Source: an uncultured bacterium
GTDB lineage: Bacteria > Cyanobacteriota > Vampirovibrionia > Gastranaerophilales > Gastranaerophilaceae
Direction of reading: 5' to 3'
Assembly: GCA_902783835.1 (NCBI GenBank)
Contig: CACZSN010000025.1
Location: forward strand, 1 to 55,883
Length of the DNA: 55,883 nucleotides
The notes under the pieces are model-generated. The model ran no database searches. It saw only the letters and a list, made by a program, of their open reading frames with translations, and was not told the DNA's origin. The translations under genes and the position numbers were made by a program. Positions 9,319 through 17,931 of the stretch are shown here, in pieces (positions within the stretch are counted from its first letter, which is position 1; each line of letters starts with the position of its first letter).

Positions 9319-10140
9319 TATTTGTCTGTAAAATTTTTCCATTCCGTCTTTATAACTTGTAAAGTTTATCTCGGGCATGAGGTTGAGCAATTTCGTGTTA
9401 TTGCCCGTATATTCCTTGTTTAAGCCGTCTTTTTTAACGATAATCTCCGATTTGAAGTCGGAAAATTCGTTCACAATTTTCGCAAGTTCAACAATTTCAA
9501 TGCTTTTTGTCGGTGATACGTTTATGAATTTTTCTTTTGTAGGATTTTCGATGAAAAATTCCACAATTTTGCAAAAATCTTCAATCCAAATGAAATCGAA
9601 AACGACATTTTGATTTAGCAAAATAGGTCTATGAGCCAAGTTATCATTAACTATACAACTTGTGACTCTTGATTTATCCTCGTCTGTTCCGTATATGCCA
9701 AAAATTCTTAAATTTAGAATATTTTCTCTTTTTTCAATTTCTTTTGATATGGCATATTTTGAATAACCGTAAGGGTCTTGGGGAATATTTTCGCCGAAAT
9801 TTTCTTCTTTTATTTTGTGAAGCGGACGGGATTTGTCATATTCTGCCCCCGAGCCGAAAGTTATCATAGGAAGATTTAAGTCCGCAAGATTTTTGAACAT
9901 TTCAATATTCGGTTTTGCAACTTCTTCTATCGTGGCATCAGGCGAAATCCTTACACCGCAAGACGCAGAGTGTATTATAAAATTAATTTCGTTCGCTTTG
10001 ACATAATCCGTTACTGCGTTTTTGTCGAGTAAATTTAACTGAAAACTTCTTGGGGTATAAAGATTGAATTTACCCGAAAGAAATTCTTTAACGTGAATGC
10101 CGATAAATCCGCCCGAACCTGTTAAGAGAATATTTTTCAT
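9304..10140 (-). CDS. NAD-dependent SDR, probable CDP-branched-sugar reductase (YerF-like role)
   Basis: A 278-residue extended short-chain dehydrogenase with nucleotide-binding GSGGFIG (8-14) and catalytic Tyr124-x3-Lys128 ('YGYSK'). Its ATG overlaps the stop of the YerE-like gene by 4 bases (ATGA), so the two are translationally coupled. In Yersinia, YerE attaches a two-carbon unit to CDP-3,6-dideoxy-4-ketoglucose and YerF, an SDR, reduces the new side-chain carbonyl to give CDP-yersiniose. Position right behind the YerE-like gene makes the same job the best guess. The assignment is from context; the sequence alone only proves an NAD(P)-dependent nucleotide-sugar epimerase/reductase. Confidence 0.75.
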   Translation of the reverse strand: MKNILLTGSGGFIGIHVKEFLSGKFNLYTPRSFQLNLLDKNAVTDYVKANEINFIIHSASCGVRISPDATIEEVAKPNIEMFKNLADLNLPMITFGSGAEYDKSRPLHKIKEENFGENIPQDPYGYSKYAISKEIEKRENILNLRIFGIYGTDEDKSRVTSCIVNDNLAHRPILLNQNVVFDFIWIEDFCKIVEFFIENPTKEKFINVSPTKSIEIVELAKIVNEFSDFKSEIIVKKDGLNKEYTGNNTKLLNLMPEINFTSYKDGMEKFYRQIKNRT

Positions 10141-11801
10141 CGTTTTTCCTCTAATAACGGGTGTTGTTTATTTATCGGATTTCCAAATTGCAGTCTTGGT
10201 TCAACTTCCGTCTTTAAATCCATTTTTACATTTAATAAAAACGGTTCATTATTTGAAAAAATTTCTGATAAATCAAAATCATCATTTATATTTATCGTTT
10301 TTGCATTTATTCCGTAAGCTTTTGCTATCTGTGCAAAATCGGGAGCTGAATAATCCCAAACCGTTGATTCGACTCTTCCGTCAAAATATAATTCTTGGAA
10401 TGTCCTTACCATTCCTAAGTTTGAGTTATTCATAACGATAATTTTTACGGGTAAATTACGACGTTTTATAACTTCAAGTTCCTGAATATTCATCTGCATT
10501 CCGCCATCACCGGTGATGACAATGCTTCTGAAATTATACCCCCCCCCCCCGACAGCCGCGGGAAGTGCAAAACCCATACATCCGTGTCCGCCGGATGTGA
10601 GGAATTTTTGTCCTGCTTTTAATTTGGCACTTTGTGCCGTCCACATTTGATTTTGTCCGACATCTGCCGTGAAAATGTCGTTTTCTTTTGAATTTTCAAA
10701 AATTTTAGTTAAAAACTTGTTTGCAACGGAAAAATATTTGGAATTATCGTCATAACGGCATTTCCAATCACAAATTTGTTTGTTCCATTCATCGATATTT
10801 AATTCAAAATCAAATTTATTGAGTTCTTTTAAAAATACTTTAATATCTGATTTTATGACTGTTTTTTTTAGTTTATCACAGGCTAATTCGTTTTCATCAA
10901 TATCAACTTGAATGATGTTTTTGTTTTCAAAAACGCTTAAATCCGACCCTGTTTGTCTTATGTCCAGTCTTGCTCCTAAAACTAAAAGAGTATCACAATC
11001 CGCAAGAGCTAAATTGCCGTATCTGTTGCCGTATGTGCCGATTAATCCTGCATTATTTTCGTATTTTTCGACACTGCTGATGCCGTGCAAAGATTCAACA
11101 ACCGGTAATTTTGATTTTTGCAAAAAGACTTTGAGTTCTTCTTTTGCATTGGCTAAAGATACACCGTTTCCGACAAGAACGAGTGGTCTGTTTGCCGTTT
11201 TAATCGCTTTTTCGACGTCTTCAACATTTGTTTGGTATTTTGATTTCGGCGGACAAATGAAACCTTTTAAAGTTTTTTCATCAACTTCAAGTCTTTGAAT
11301 ATCCATTGGAATATCAAGCAAGACAGGACCTTTTCTTCCCGATTGCATAGTATGAAGAGCTTTTTGAATTTCGTATTTAATATCTTCGACATTCGTTATC
11401 ATTTTTGCATATTTTGTGACGGGTTTTACCATATCGACAATATTTGTTTCTTGAAAGCCGTTTTGTCTGATATTAGGATATTTCCGATATTCATACGTAT
11501 TAACCTGTCCTGTTATAAACAAGACAGGGGTGGAATCAAAATAGCAGTTTGCAATCGGAGTGATTAAATTTGTTGCTCCGGGGCCGCTCGTTGCAATCGC
11601 AACCGAAAACGTATCATTTGCTCTTGCATATCCTTCCGCCGCAAATCCCGCACCTTGTTCCGTGACGGTATTTATCATTTCAACATTGGGATTTTTGTAA
11701 ATACTGTCTACCAAATGTGCAATCATTCCGCCGATGTAGCCGAATATCTTTGTCGTTCCGTTTCTATAAAGTTCTTCTATTATAAAATCAGATGATTTCA
11801 T
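10137..11801 (-). CDS. TPP-dependent acetolactate-synthase-like enzyme (YerE-like); carries a G12 tract
   Basis: 554 residues with the three thiamine-diphosphate enzyme domains: N-terminal domain with the activating Glu ('NTVTEQGAGFAAEGYARAND'), a central FAD/DHS-like domain, and a C-terminal TPP domain with the GDG...NN motif ('ITGDGGMQMN' to 'VMNNSN'). It sits in a CDP-3,6-dideoxysugar operon, not beside ilv genes, which matches Yersinia YerE. YerE transfers an acetyl unit from pyruvate to C4 of CDP-3,6-dideoxy-4-ketoglucose. I chose ATG 11801 over the upstream TTG at 11807; the start overlaps rfbH by 14 bases. Codons 418-421 are four GGG triplets forming a 12-G run, so the gene is intact here but probably phase-variable. 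Confidence 0.85.
   Translation of the reverse strand: MKSSDFIIEELYRNGTTKIFGYIGGMIAHLVDSIYKNPNVEMINTVTEQGAGFAAEGYARANDTFSVAIATSGPGATNLITPIANCYFDSTPVLFITGQVNTYEYRKYPNIRQNGFQETNIVDMVKPVTKYAKMITNVEDIKYEIQKALHTMQSGRKGPVLLDIPMDIQRLEVDEKTLKGFICPPKSKYQTNVEDVEKAIKTANRPLVLVGNGVSLANAKEELKVFLQKSKLPVVESLHGISSVEKYENNAGLIGTYGNRYGNLALADCDTLLVLGARLDIRQTGSDLSVFENKNIIQVDIDENELACDKLKKTVIKSDIKVFLKELNKFDFELNIDEWNKQICDWKCRYDDNSKYFSVANKFLTKIFENSKENDIFTADVGQNQMWTAQSAKLKAGQKFLTSGGHGCMGFALPAAVGGGGYNFRSIVITGDGGMQMNIQELEVIKRRNLPVKIIVMNNSNLGMVRTFQELYFDGRVESTVWDYSAPDFAQIAKAYGINAKTININDDFDLSEIFSNNEPFLLNVKMDLKTEVEPRLQFGNPINKQHPLLEEKR
10539..10550 (-). repeat. Poly-G(12) tract inside the YerE-like gene, probable contingency tract
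   Basis: Twelve consecutive C on the plus strand, i.e. GGG x4 = Gly418-Gly421 on the coding strand. One extra G gives GTA then TAA at once; one G fewer reaches TGA about 16 codons later. Both truncate before the TPP-binding GDG motif. Confidence 0.85.
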
Positions 11802-13140
11802 TAACAAATGCCTTGATTGTATCCGCTATTCTTGTGATTTCTTCTTCGCCGAGTGCGGGGAATGTGCCTACCCAAAATGTGTTATTCATAATGAATTCAG
11901 TCTTTGGAAGAAGTTTGTATGTATCTTCCGTTAACTCTTTAGAATTCATTAATTTACCACTGCCAATTCTGAAATCAACATCATTATCAACAATCATCGG
12001 TTGTCTCAAAATATTGCCGGCAAATAACTGTCTCGTGCCGACTTTATGACTTTCCAAAAATTCAACCAACTGCTGTTTTGTAAACGGTGCATCTTCTTTG
12101 ACCGAAATTAAATATCCGAACCACGAAGGTTTTACACCTTCTTTAATTACCGGCAAAATCAAATAATTTTGCAAATCTGAAAGCAATTTTGTCAAAAGTT
12201 CCGCATTCCTTTTTCTTATTGCCAAAAAGCCGTCAAGTTTTTCAATCTGCGAACAACCAAGTGCCGCTTGCCAATCAGTGATTTTTAAATTGTATCCGAC
12301 ATGCGAATACGTGTATTTGTGGTCATATCCGTAAGGAAGATTGCCTAATTGTTGTGAAAATCTTTTTCCGCAAACACCGTCACGTCCGGGAGGACAACAA
12401 CAATCTCTGCCCCAATCTCTGAATGACATGATAATTCTGTAAAGTGTTGTGTCGTTTGTGATTACAGCACCGCCTTCCCCCATTGTTAGGTGATGAGCGG
12501 GATAGAAACTGAATGTTCCGATATGTCCGATTGTACCAATCTTACGTCCTTTGTATTCTCCGCCCAATGCGTCACAAGAATCTTCAATTACCCAAAGATT
12601 ATGCTTTTCTGCAATTTCCATGATTTTGTCGAGGTCATAACTGTTGCCCAATGTATGAGCCAAGAAAATCGCTTTTGTCTTATCCGTAATCGCTTCTTCA
12701 ATTAAGTCGGCATTAATGTTGTACGTTCCGATTTCACAATCAACAAACACCGGAATCATTCCGTTTTGAATAATCGGATTTATAGTAGTCGGAAATCCTG
12801 CCGCAACAGAGATAACTTCATCGCCTTTCTTCAATGCTCTTTCGCCTAATTTGTGTGAAGTTAATGCCGAAAATGCAAGTAAATTGGCACTTGAACCTGA
12901 ATTTGTCGAAAGTGCGTGTTTTACTCCCATATATTTTGCAAATTTTTGCTCAAACTCTTTATTAAATCTGCCTGCAGTGAGCCACATATCAAGCGAAGCG
13001 TCAATCATATTCAACAATTCTTCTTCGCCCAAAAGTTTGCCGCTCGGCGGAATATAATCAAATTCTCTTTTTTTGCCGTAAACTTCTTTATAATATTCTT
13101 TTGCCGCTTCTTTTACTTTGTTGCGTAATTCTTGTTCCAC
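11788..13140 (-). CDS. rfbH: CDP-4-keto-6-deoxy-D-glucose 3-dehydrase (E1, RfbH/DdhC/AscC)
   Basis: 450 residues of the PLP fold-type I sugar aminotransferase family, but with the E1 hallmarks. The lysine that normally holds PLP is replaced by His ('SFYPAHHLTMGEGG', His216/217). Four cysteines fit the E1 [2Fe-2S] pattern exactly: C189-x57-C247-x-C249-x7-C257. E1 uses PMP to remove the C3 hydroxyl of CDP-4-keto-6-deoxyglucose, and needs a reductase partner (E3) to finish. No E3 gene is seen in the window. The start is GTG at 13140, supported by TGAGGAAA about 8 bases upstream. It overlaps rfbG by 28 bases. Confidence 0.95.
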   Translation of the reverse strand: MEQELRNKVKEAAKEYYKEVYGKKREFDYIPPSGKLLGEEELLNMIDASLDMWLTAGRFNKEFEQKFAKYMGVKHALSTNSGSSANLLAFSALTSHKLGERALKKGDEVISVAAGFPTTINPIIQNGMIPVFVDCEIGTYNINADLIEEAITDKTKAIFLAHTLGNSYDLDKIMEIAEKHNLWVIEDSCDALGGEYKGRKIGTIGHIGTFSFYPAHHLTMGEGGAVITNDTTLYRIIMSFRDWGRDCCCPPGRDGVCGKRFSQQLGNLPYGYDHKYTYSHVGYNLKITDWQAALGCSQIEKLDGFLAIRKRNAELLTKLLSDLQNYLILPVIKEGVKPSWFGYLISVKEDAPFTKQQLVEFLESHKVGTRQLFAGNILRQPMIVDNDVDFRIGSGKLMNSKELTEDTYKLLPKTEFIMNNTFWVGTFPALGEEEITRIADTIKAFVNEII

Positions 13141-14198
13141 TTTATATTTTCCTCATATTCATTGATTTGTTTCATCGTGTAATCATACATATTTTCTGAT
13201 TTTTCGTAAAAATGTTTATACCATTCCACGGTATTTTTTACGGCTTCTTCCGCTGTTAATGTCGGTGTCCAACCTAAAACTTTTTCCGCTTTATCAATAT
13301 TTAACATCAACAAATTGGCTTCGTGTAAATTATCTTTTTTATGAACTACAACTTCGCCTTTTTCATAGTATTGAACAACTTTTTGAGCAACGTCCGCAAC
13401 TTTTAAGACACTATCTTCATTAGGTCCGAAATTAAAGCCTTCAGCGTATTTTTTGCCTTCTTCAAATAATTTTTGACCTAACAACAAATATCCCGACAAA
13501 GGCTCTAAAACGTGTTGCCACGGACGTACCGCAATCGGATTTCTAATCTCAATCGGTTGATTTTTATTGATGTATCTTACGCAATCCGGAATAAGTCTGT
13601 CTTCCGCCCAATCGCCGCCGCCGATTACGTTTCCTGCTCTTGCAGTCGCCATTGAATAAGTTCCTTCTTCCTGCAAAAATGAACGTCTGAACGAGGAGGA
13701 CATAATTTCGACACAACCCTTCGACGAAGAATACATATCGTATCCGCCCATAGGTTCGTCTTCGGTGTAACCCCTTGCGACTTCTTTGTTTTCGTAACAT
13801 TTATCTGTTGTGATATTCACAAAGGCTTTTACTGATTTGCAATTTCTTGCCGCTTCAAGAACATTCAATGTTCCGATAACATTTGTTTGGTATGTCAAAA
13901 CCGGTTCTTTATACGACAATCTTACAATCGGTTGTGCCGCAAGGTGAAAGACGATTTCAGGTTGAAATTCTTCAAAAACTTTACTTAATTTTTCGATGTC
14001 CAAAATATTTCCGAAATGATTTTCGCAAACGTCAACAAGATTAAGTTCTTTGAACATCGAAGGTTCTGTGTTTGGTTCGAGTGAATAGCCGCAAACTTTT
14101 GCACCAAGTTTATTCAGCCATAACGTAAGCCAACTTCCTTTAAAACCCGTATGTCCAGTGACGAGAACTTTTTTGCCTTTATAAATATTATTGAACAT
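13113..14198 (-). CDS. rfbG: CDP-glucose 4,6-dehydratase
   Basis: 361-residue extended SDR that converts CDP-glucose to CDP-4-keto-6-deoxyglucose. It has the NAD-binding GHTGFKG (15-21), the dehydratase TDK triad segment (131-133) and Tyr156-x3-Lys160 ('MYSSSKG'). 'HLAAQPIVRLSY' is characteristic of this branch. The frame is open to 14252, but ATG 14198 is preceded by AGAGG at the right distance, and the shorter protein matches family length. It begins 8 bases after the rfbF stop and its end overlaps rfbH, fixing the pathway order rfbF-rfbG-rfbH in one transcript. Confidence 0.96.
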   Translation of the reverse strand: MFNNIYKGKKVLVTGHTGFKGSWLTLWLNKLGAKVCGYSLEPNTEPSMFKELNLVDVCENHFGNILDIEKLSKVFEEFQPEIVFHLAAQPIVRLSYKEPVLTYQTNVIGTLNVLEAARNCKSVKAFVNITTDKCYENKEVARGYTEDEPMGGYDMYSSSKGCVEIMSSSFRRSFLQEEGTYSMATARAGNVIGGGDWAEDRLIPDCVRYINKNQPIEIRNPIAVRPWQHVLEPLSGYLLLGQKLFEEGKKYAEGFNFGPNEDSVLKVADVAQKVVQYYEKGEVVVHKKDNLHEANLLMLNIDKAEKVLGWTPTLTAEEAVKNTVEWYKHFYEKSENMYDYTMKQINEYEENIKWNKNYATK

Positions 14199-14206
14199 TT
14201 TAACCT

Positions 14207-14989
14207 CTATTTCTTTAACCACAATGCCCAAGGTGCTCTTTCTTCCGTCCACATTTCCGTCAAGTCATTTTTATCTTTCAATGTGTCCATCGGTCTCCAG
14301 AAACCTTTGTGTTTATAGGCATTAAGTTGTCCGTCTTTTGCAAGATTTTCAAGCGGAGTTCTTTCAAAAATTGTTTTATCGCCTTCTTTAATATAGTCAA
14401 AAACTTGCGGTTCACAAACCATAAATCCGCCGTTAATCCAATTTCCGTCTCCGTCAGGTTTTTCTTGGAATGAATTAATTGTTCCGTCTTTTTCTATCTC
14501 CAAAGCTCCAAATTTTCCGGACGGTTTAACTGATGTTAAAGTGCAATATTTTCCGCTTTCTTTATGGCATTTGATTAATTCGTCTACGTTTATATCTGCA
14601 ACACCGTCTCCGTATGTCAACATAAACGGTTCGTTTCCGATATATTCTTGTGCCTTTTTAATTCTTCCGCCGGTCATTGTACTTTGTCCCGTATAAAGCA
14701 TTGTTACTTTCCATGGTTCTGTTTGCATTTTATGGATTTCAACGGAGTTGTTCGTCATATCTACCGTAATATCAGAATATTGTTGATAATAATGAACAAA
14801 ATAGTCTTTGATTACGTGAGATTTATAACCTGTTAAAATAACAAAGTCATTAAATCCGTAATATGAATAAATTTTCATAATGTGCCAAAGAATAGGTTTC
14901 CCGCCTATTTCAACCATCGGTTTCGGTACTAATCTTGTTTCTTCTGATAATCTTGTTCCGAGTCCGCCTGCTAATATTACAACCTTCAT
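14207..14989 (-). CDS. rfbF: Glucose-1-phosphate cytidylyltransferase
   Basis: 260 residues. The N-terminal signature LAGGLGTRLSEETRLVPKPM (6-25) and 'GYKSHVIKDYF' are diagnostic of the RfbF/DdhA subfamily, which makes CDP-glucose from CTP and glucose-1-phosphate. This is the committed first step to CDP-linked 3,6-dideoxyhexoses such as abequose, paratose, tyvelose, ascarylose and yersiniose. A 37-base gap separates it from the acetyltransferase upstream; rfbG follows 8 bases downstream. The length equals that of enterobacterial homologues, and no key motif is missing. Confidence 0.97.
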   Translation of the reverse strand: MKVVILAGGLGTRLSEETRLVPKPMVEIGGKPILWHIMKIYSYYGFNDFVILTGYKSHVIKDYFVHYYQQYSDITVDMTNNSVEIHKMQTEPWKVTMLYTGQSTMTGGRIKKAQEYIGNEPFMLTYGDGVADINVDELIKCHKESGKYCTLTSVKPSGKFGALEIEKDGTINSFQEKPDGDGNWINGGFMVCEPQVFDYIKEGDKTIFERTPLENLAKDGQLNAYKHKGFWRPMDTLKDKNDLTEMWTEERAPWALWLKK

Positions 14990-15026
14990 TATTTAATCCT
15001 TTTTTTATCTGATTTTATCATAAATA

Positions 15027-15704
15027 TTATATGTTTTGTATTTCGGAGATAATTTCTTTTACGTTATCTTTAGTGATTTCATTGTATAATTTTTCACCTA
15101 TTTTTTTAACTTTATCCTCTGTTAATGTTGAAAAATCAAATTTTTTAAGTTCTTCAACAACTTCCGGTTCAAATCGGTATTTAATTACTTTTGCGGGATT
15201 TCCGCCAACGATAGCATAAGCCGGAACGTCTTTTGTTACAACGCTTCCCGCTGCAACAACCGCTCCTTGATTAATGGTGACACCCGAAAGAATTATGGAA
15301 TTTAATCCAATCCAAACGTCGTCTTTTAAAATAATATCGCCTTTTGAAATTGCTTCTGCTTCGTGTTCCAAAACTTTAACTTTGAACGGGAATGTTGAAA
15401 GTCCTTTGTACGGATGGTCTGAAGCTAATATAAATTGTACATTCGGGGCTATTGAACAAAAATCTCCGATAACCAATTTTTCTTTTTTCTCTACGCTGTG
15501 GCAATATACATTGTTCTTATTAAAACCGTATGTATATCTTCCGACTTTGCAATATTCCGGCATTTTTTCTTCTTTATTAACAAAGACAACTTTTTTGTTT
15601 GTTCTGAATTTCATTCTGACAAAACAAACAGTAACTACTTTGTATACATATTTGCTTCCGTTTTCATTTTCAACACTGAATATCTTTTTAAAAAAACTAC
15701 TCAT
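15027..15704 (-). CDS. CatB-like hexapeptide-repeat acetyltransferase
   Basis: 225 residues. The middle (about 70-185) is a left-handed beta-helix of hexapeptide repeats ('LVIGDFCSIAPNVQFI', 'DVWIGLNSIILSGVTINQGAVVAAGSVVTKDV', 'IVGGNPAKVIKYRF'), with the catalytic-type His in 'ASDHPYKG'. This is the xenobiotic/CatB acetyltransferase group, often found in polysaccharide clusters, where it O- or N-acetylates a sugar with acetyl-CoA. Start: ATG 15704 has a strong GGAGG six bases upstream, although the frame is open to 15746. It overlaps the glycosyltransferase-WbsX gene by 8 bases. The acceptor sugar is unknown. Confidence 0.88.
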   Translation of the reverse strand: MSSFFKKIFSVENENGSKYVYKVVTVCFVRMKFRTNKKVVFVNKEEKMPEYCKVGRYTYGFNKNNVYCHSVEKKEKLVIGDFCSIAPNVQFILASDHPYKGLSTFPFKVKVLEHEAEAISKGDIILKDDVWIGLNSIILSGVTINQGAVVAAGSVVTKDVPAYAIVGGNPAKVIKYRFEPEVVEELKKFDFSTLTEDKVKKIGEKLYNEITKDNVKEIISEIQNI

Positions 15705-17931
15705 TTTCTTCCTCCAAAGCTTCTTTTGTTGCTTGTAAATAAGCATAGCCGTATTTTTGGTCAGGTTCTATATGTGCACCTTCCGCCCATTCATTCCAAG
15801 CATTTATGAACACGTATTGTTCATTTTCGGGATTGTTCTTTTTCGTCCAATTAATTATATCTTTCAACCATTTTTTATACAATTTTGGTGATGATTCAAA
15901 AATTGTTGCACCTTTATAACATCTTCTTGCGGTATTGTCCCACATCGGGAATAATCCCTTGAAAACTCTTGCATCTGAGTCATAAAGATATCTTTTGCTT
16001 TCGACAAATTCTTCAACGTTAAGACAATTACCCTTAAACAAAGGATTATATATCTTTTTCTTTATTTTTTTGAACAAATTGTGCATACATCCCGGCAAAA
16101 ATTCAACTATTCCGTCAAAATGTATTGTTTTTAAATAATCTTTATAAACTCCCGGTTCCATAAAAGGTTTCATAATTGTGTTTATATAAAGATCATTAAA
16201 TCCGTTATCTTTTGCAATTTGTCTGATTTTGTCAACAAATGCAGTTAAAACATCAAGCGGATATATTTCGGGATTATAGATAATTAATAAAGGTTTATTA
16301 TCTATTTTTATGTATCTGCTGTCTTGCATATACGGCAGGATATCTGCCATAAATTTTTCGGCATCACCTTCAATAATTTCTTGTTTGTACAAAATTTCTT
16401 CAGATGCACCGTTTCCCCAAAGATGTGACCAGTTTTCATTCGCCCAAAACATGAAAAACGGCATATCCAATGATTTGTTTTCAAGAAACATTTGTATCGG
16501 TTTTTCCATTATCTTTTTACCTGAATACCAATAGTAATAGAATGAAAAACCATATATTCCGTATTGTTTGGCAAGTTCAATCTGTCTTTTCATAGCCTGT
16601 TCGGTTTCTAAATTATAAAAACCAACGTCAATCGGCAAATGAGGTTGATAATGTCCCGTATATTGCGGAACTGTTTTGGTTGCGTTTGTCCATTCCGTAA
16701 AACCTCTGCCAAACCAATCGTCGTTTGACGGGAAACTGTGAAATTGCGGTAAATAAAACGATATCAACTTTGTATTCGATTGCGGTGGTTCTTTTCCTTC
16801 TTCCGCAAGTTCTACAAATTCTGATTTATCAAGTTGATTGTTTTGAACATAATCTATATATTCAAGTAATTCTGCCTGAGTGAATTTTTGAGTTTTGGGT
16901 TTTATATTGATTTTAATTTTAATTCCCAAAATAATGATATATTTTTGTTTATTGTTATTTTCGTCAAATTCATTAAACAAAGAAAAGATATTTCTCGATA
17001 ATGTTTTCAAAGAGAATTGGCGAGAAAGTTTTCTTTTGTTTAATTTTTTAGTTCTGTTTTTTATAAAATTGTCAAATTCTTTATAAACCATTGAAACGGG
17101 AATGCATCTTGAAATATCTTTTGTATAAACAATTGTGCAATTTTGACATTTTCCGTAATTTCCGCTGTACGGGTTATATTCATTGAATGCCATATATCTT
17201 CCGAAAATCAAAACAGCATATACGTTAAAGCAGTTTGCGATGTGAGCAAATGCGGAATCTATTCCGACAAAACATTTTGCATTTTTGACTATTAATGCAA
17301 TTTCTTGAATATCGTGAATATCCGTGCAATCACAGTAATTTGGGTTGTTTGATTTAATAACGGGTTCTTGTCCGATTTCGACAATCTTTATTCCGCTTTT
17401 TAGAATTTTTTCAGCCAATTTATTCCATTTTTTAGGTGACCAATCTTTATCTTTTGCATTGGATTTACAATGGAAAACAACATATTCGGTCGGTAATTTT
17501 TCGGGAAGTTTCAAACCTTCTTTCAAGTGAAAAACAGGGGCTTCGTCTATCGGTTCTAATCCCGCAATTTGTGAAAAACTGTTTAATATTGAACGTTTTT
17601 TTGCGAAAATATTGTGTTCGTGAATTTCGCTTTTATTATTATTTTTGTGAAGTCTTCCGGTTGCACAGCACAATCTTCCGTCATAGTGCATATCTATAAT
17701 TGTGTCGCCCTCTTTACGTTTTCTTTCACAAAAAACATCCGCTTCGCTGAGGTTATCAACCTCTTCAATTCCGTCAATATAAGGGTTTGCGACAACAACA
17801 TCCTTATATTTTTTGTTAAGCACCCAATATATTTTTTTATCGGGATTTTTTTCTCTTAGATATTTCGAAACGGGTTCGCAGGCAATAATATCGCCTAAAT
17901 GTTCTGTTAATTCAATATAAATATTATCCAT
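15697..17931 (-). CDS. Two-domain glycosyltransferase: GT9 (heptosyltransferase-like) fused to WbsX
   Basis: 744 residues with two enzymes in one chain. Residues 1 to about 290 form a GT9 ADP-heptose-type transferase ('LTEHLGDIIACEPVSKYL' at the start, 'FVGIDSAFAHIANCFNVYAVLIFG' at 221-244). A linker with the LPS-enzyme motif 'KYIIILGIKIKINIK' (330-344) follows. Residues 387-740 form a WbsX/GH99-like domain ('LISFYLPQFHSFPSNDDWFG', 'FTEWTNA', 'FWANENWSHLW', 'NAWNEWAEGAHIEPD'). WbsX proteins are found in O-antigen clusters. There is no TM segment, so it should act at the cytoplasmic face. The overlap with the upstream GT2 gene is one base (TAATG). Confidence 0.88.
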   Translation of the reverse strand: MDNIYIELTEHLGDIIACEPVSKYLREKNPDKKIYWVLNKKYKDVVVANPYIDGIEEVDNLSEADVFCERKRKEGDTIIDMHYDGRLCCATGRLHKNNNKSEIHEHNIFAKKRSILNSFSQIAGLEPIDEAPVFHLKEGLKLPEKLPTEYVVFHCKSNAKDKDWSPKKWNKLAEKILKSGIKIVEIGQEPVIKSNNPNYCDCTDIHDIQEIALIVKNAKCFVGIDSAFAHIANCFNVYAVLIFGRYMAFNEYNPYSGNYGKCQNCTIVYTKDISRCIPVSMVYKEFDNFIKNRTKKLNKRKLSRQFSLKTLSRNIFSLFNEFDENNNKQKYIIILGIKIKINIKPKTQKFTQAELLEYIDYVQNNQLDKSEFVELAEEGKEPPQSNTKLISFYLPQFHSFPSNDDWFGRGFTEWTNATKTVPQYTGHYQPHLPIDVGFYNLETEQAMKRQIELAKQYGIYGFSFYYYWYSGKKIMEKPIQMFLENKSLDMPFFMFWANENWSHLWGNGASEEILYKQEIIEGDAEKFMADILPYMQDSRYIKIDNKPLLIIYNPEIYPLDVLTAFVDKIRQIAKDNGFNDLYINTIMKPFMEPGVYKDYLKTIHFDGIVEFLPGCMHNLFKKIKKKIYNPLFKGNCLNVEEFVESKRYLYDSDARVFKGLFPMWDNTARRCYKGATIFESSPKLYKKWLKDIINWTKKNNPENEQYVFINAWNEWAEGAHIEPDQKYGYAYLQATKEALEEENE

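Noticed and set aside
10539..10550. G12 run as a pure sequencing error
   Set aside because: The gene is in frame with 12 G and gives a sensible TPP domain of normal spacing. Length error cannot be excluded without reads, but the tract itself is real.
13113..14252. Longer start for rfbG at 14252
   Set aside because: The extra residues lie inside rfbF, and the ATG at 14198 has an AGAGG site and family-typical length.
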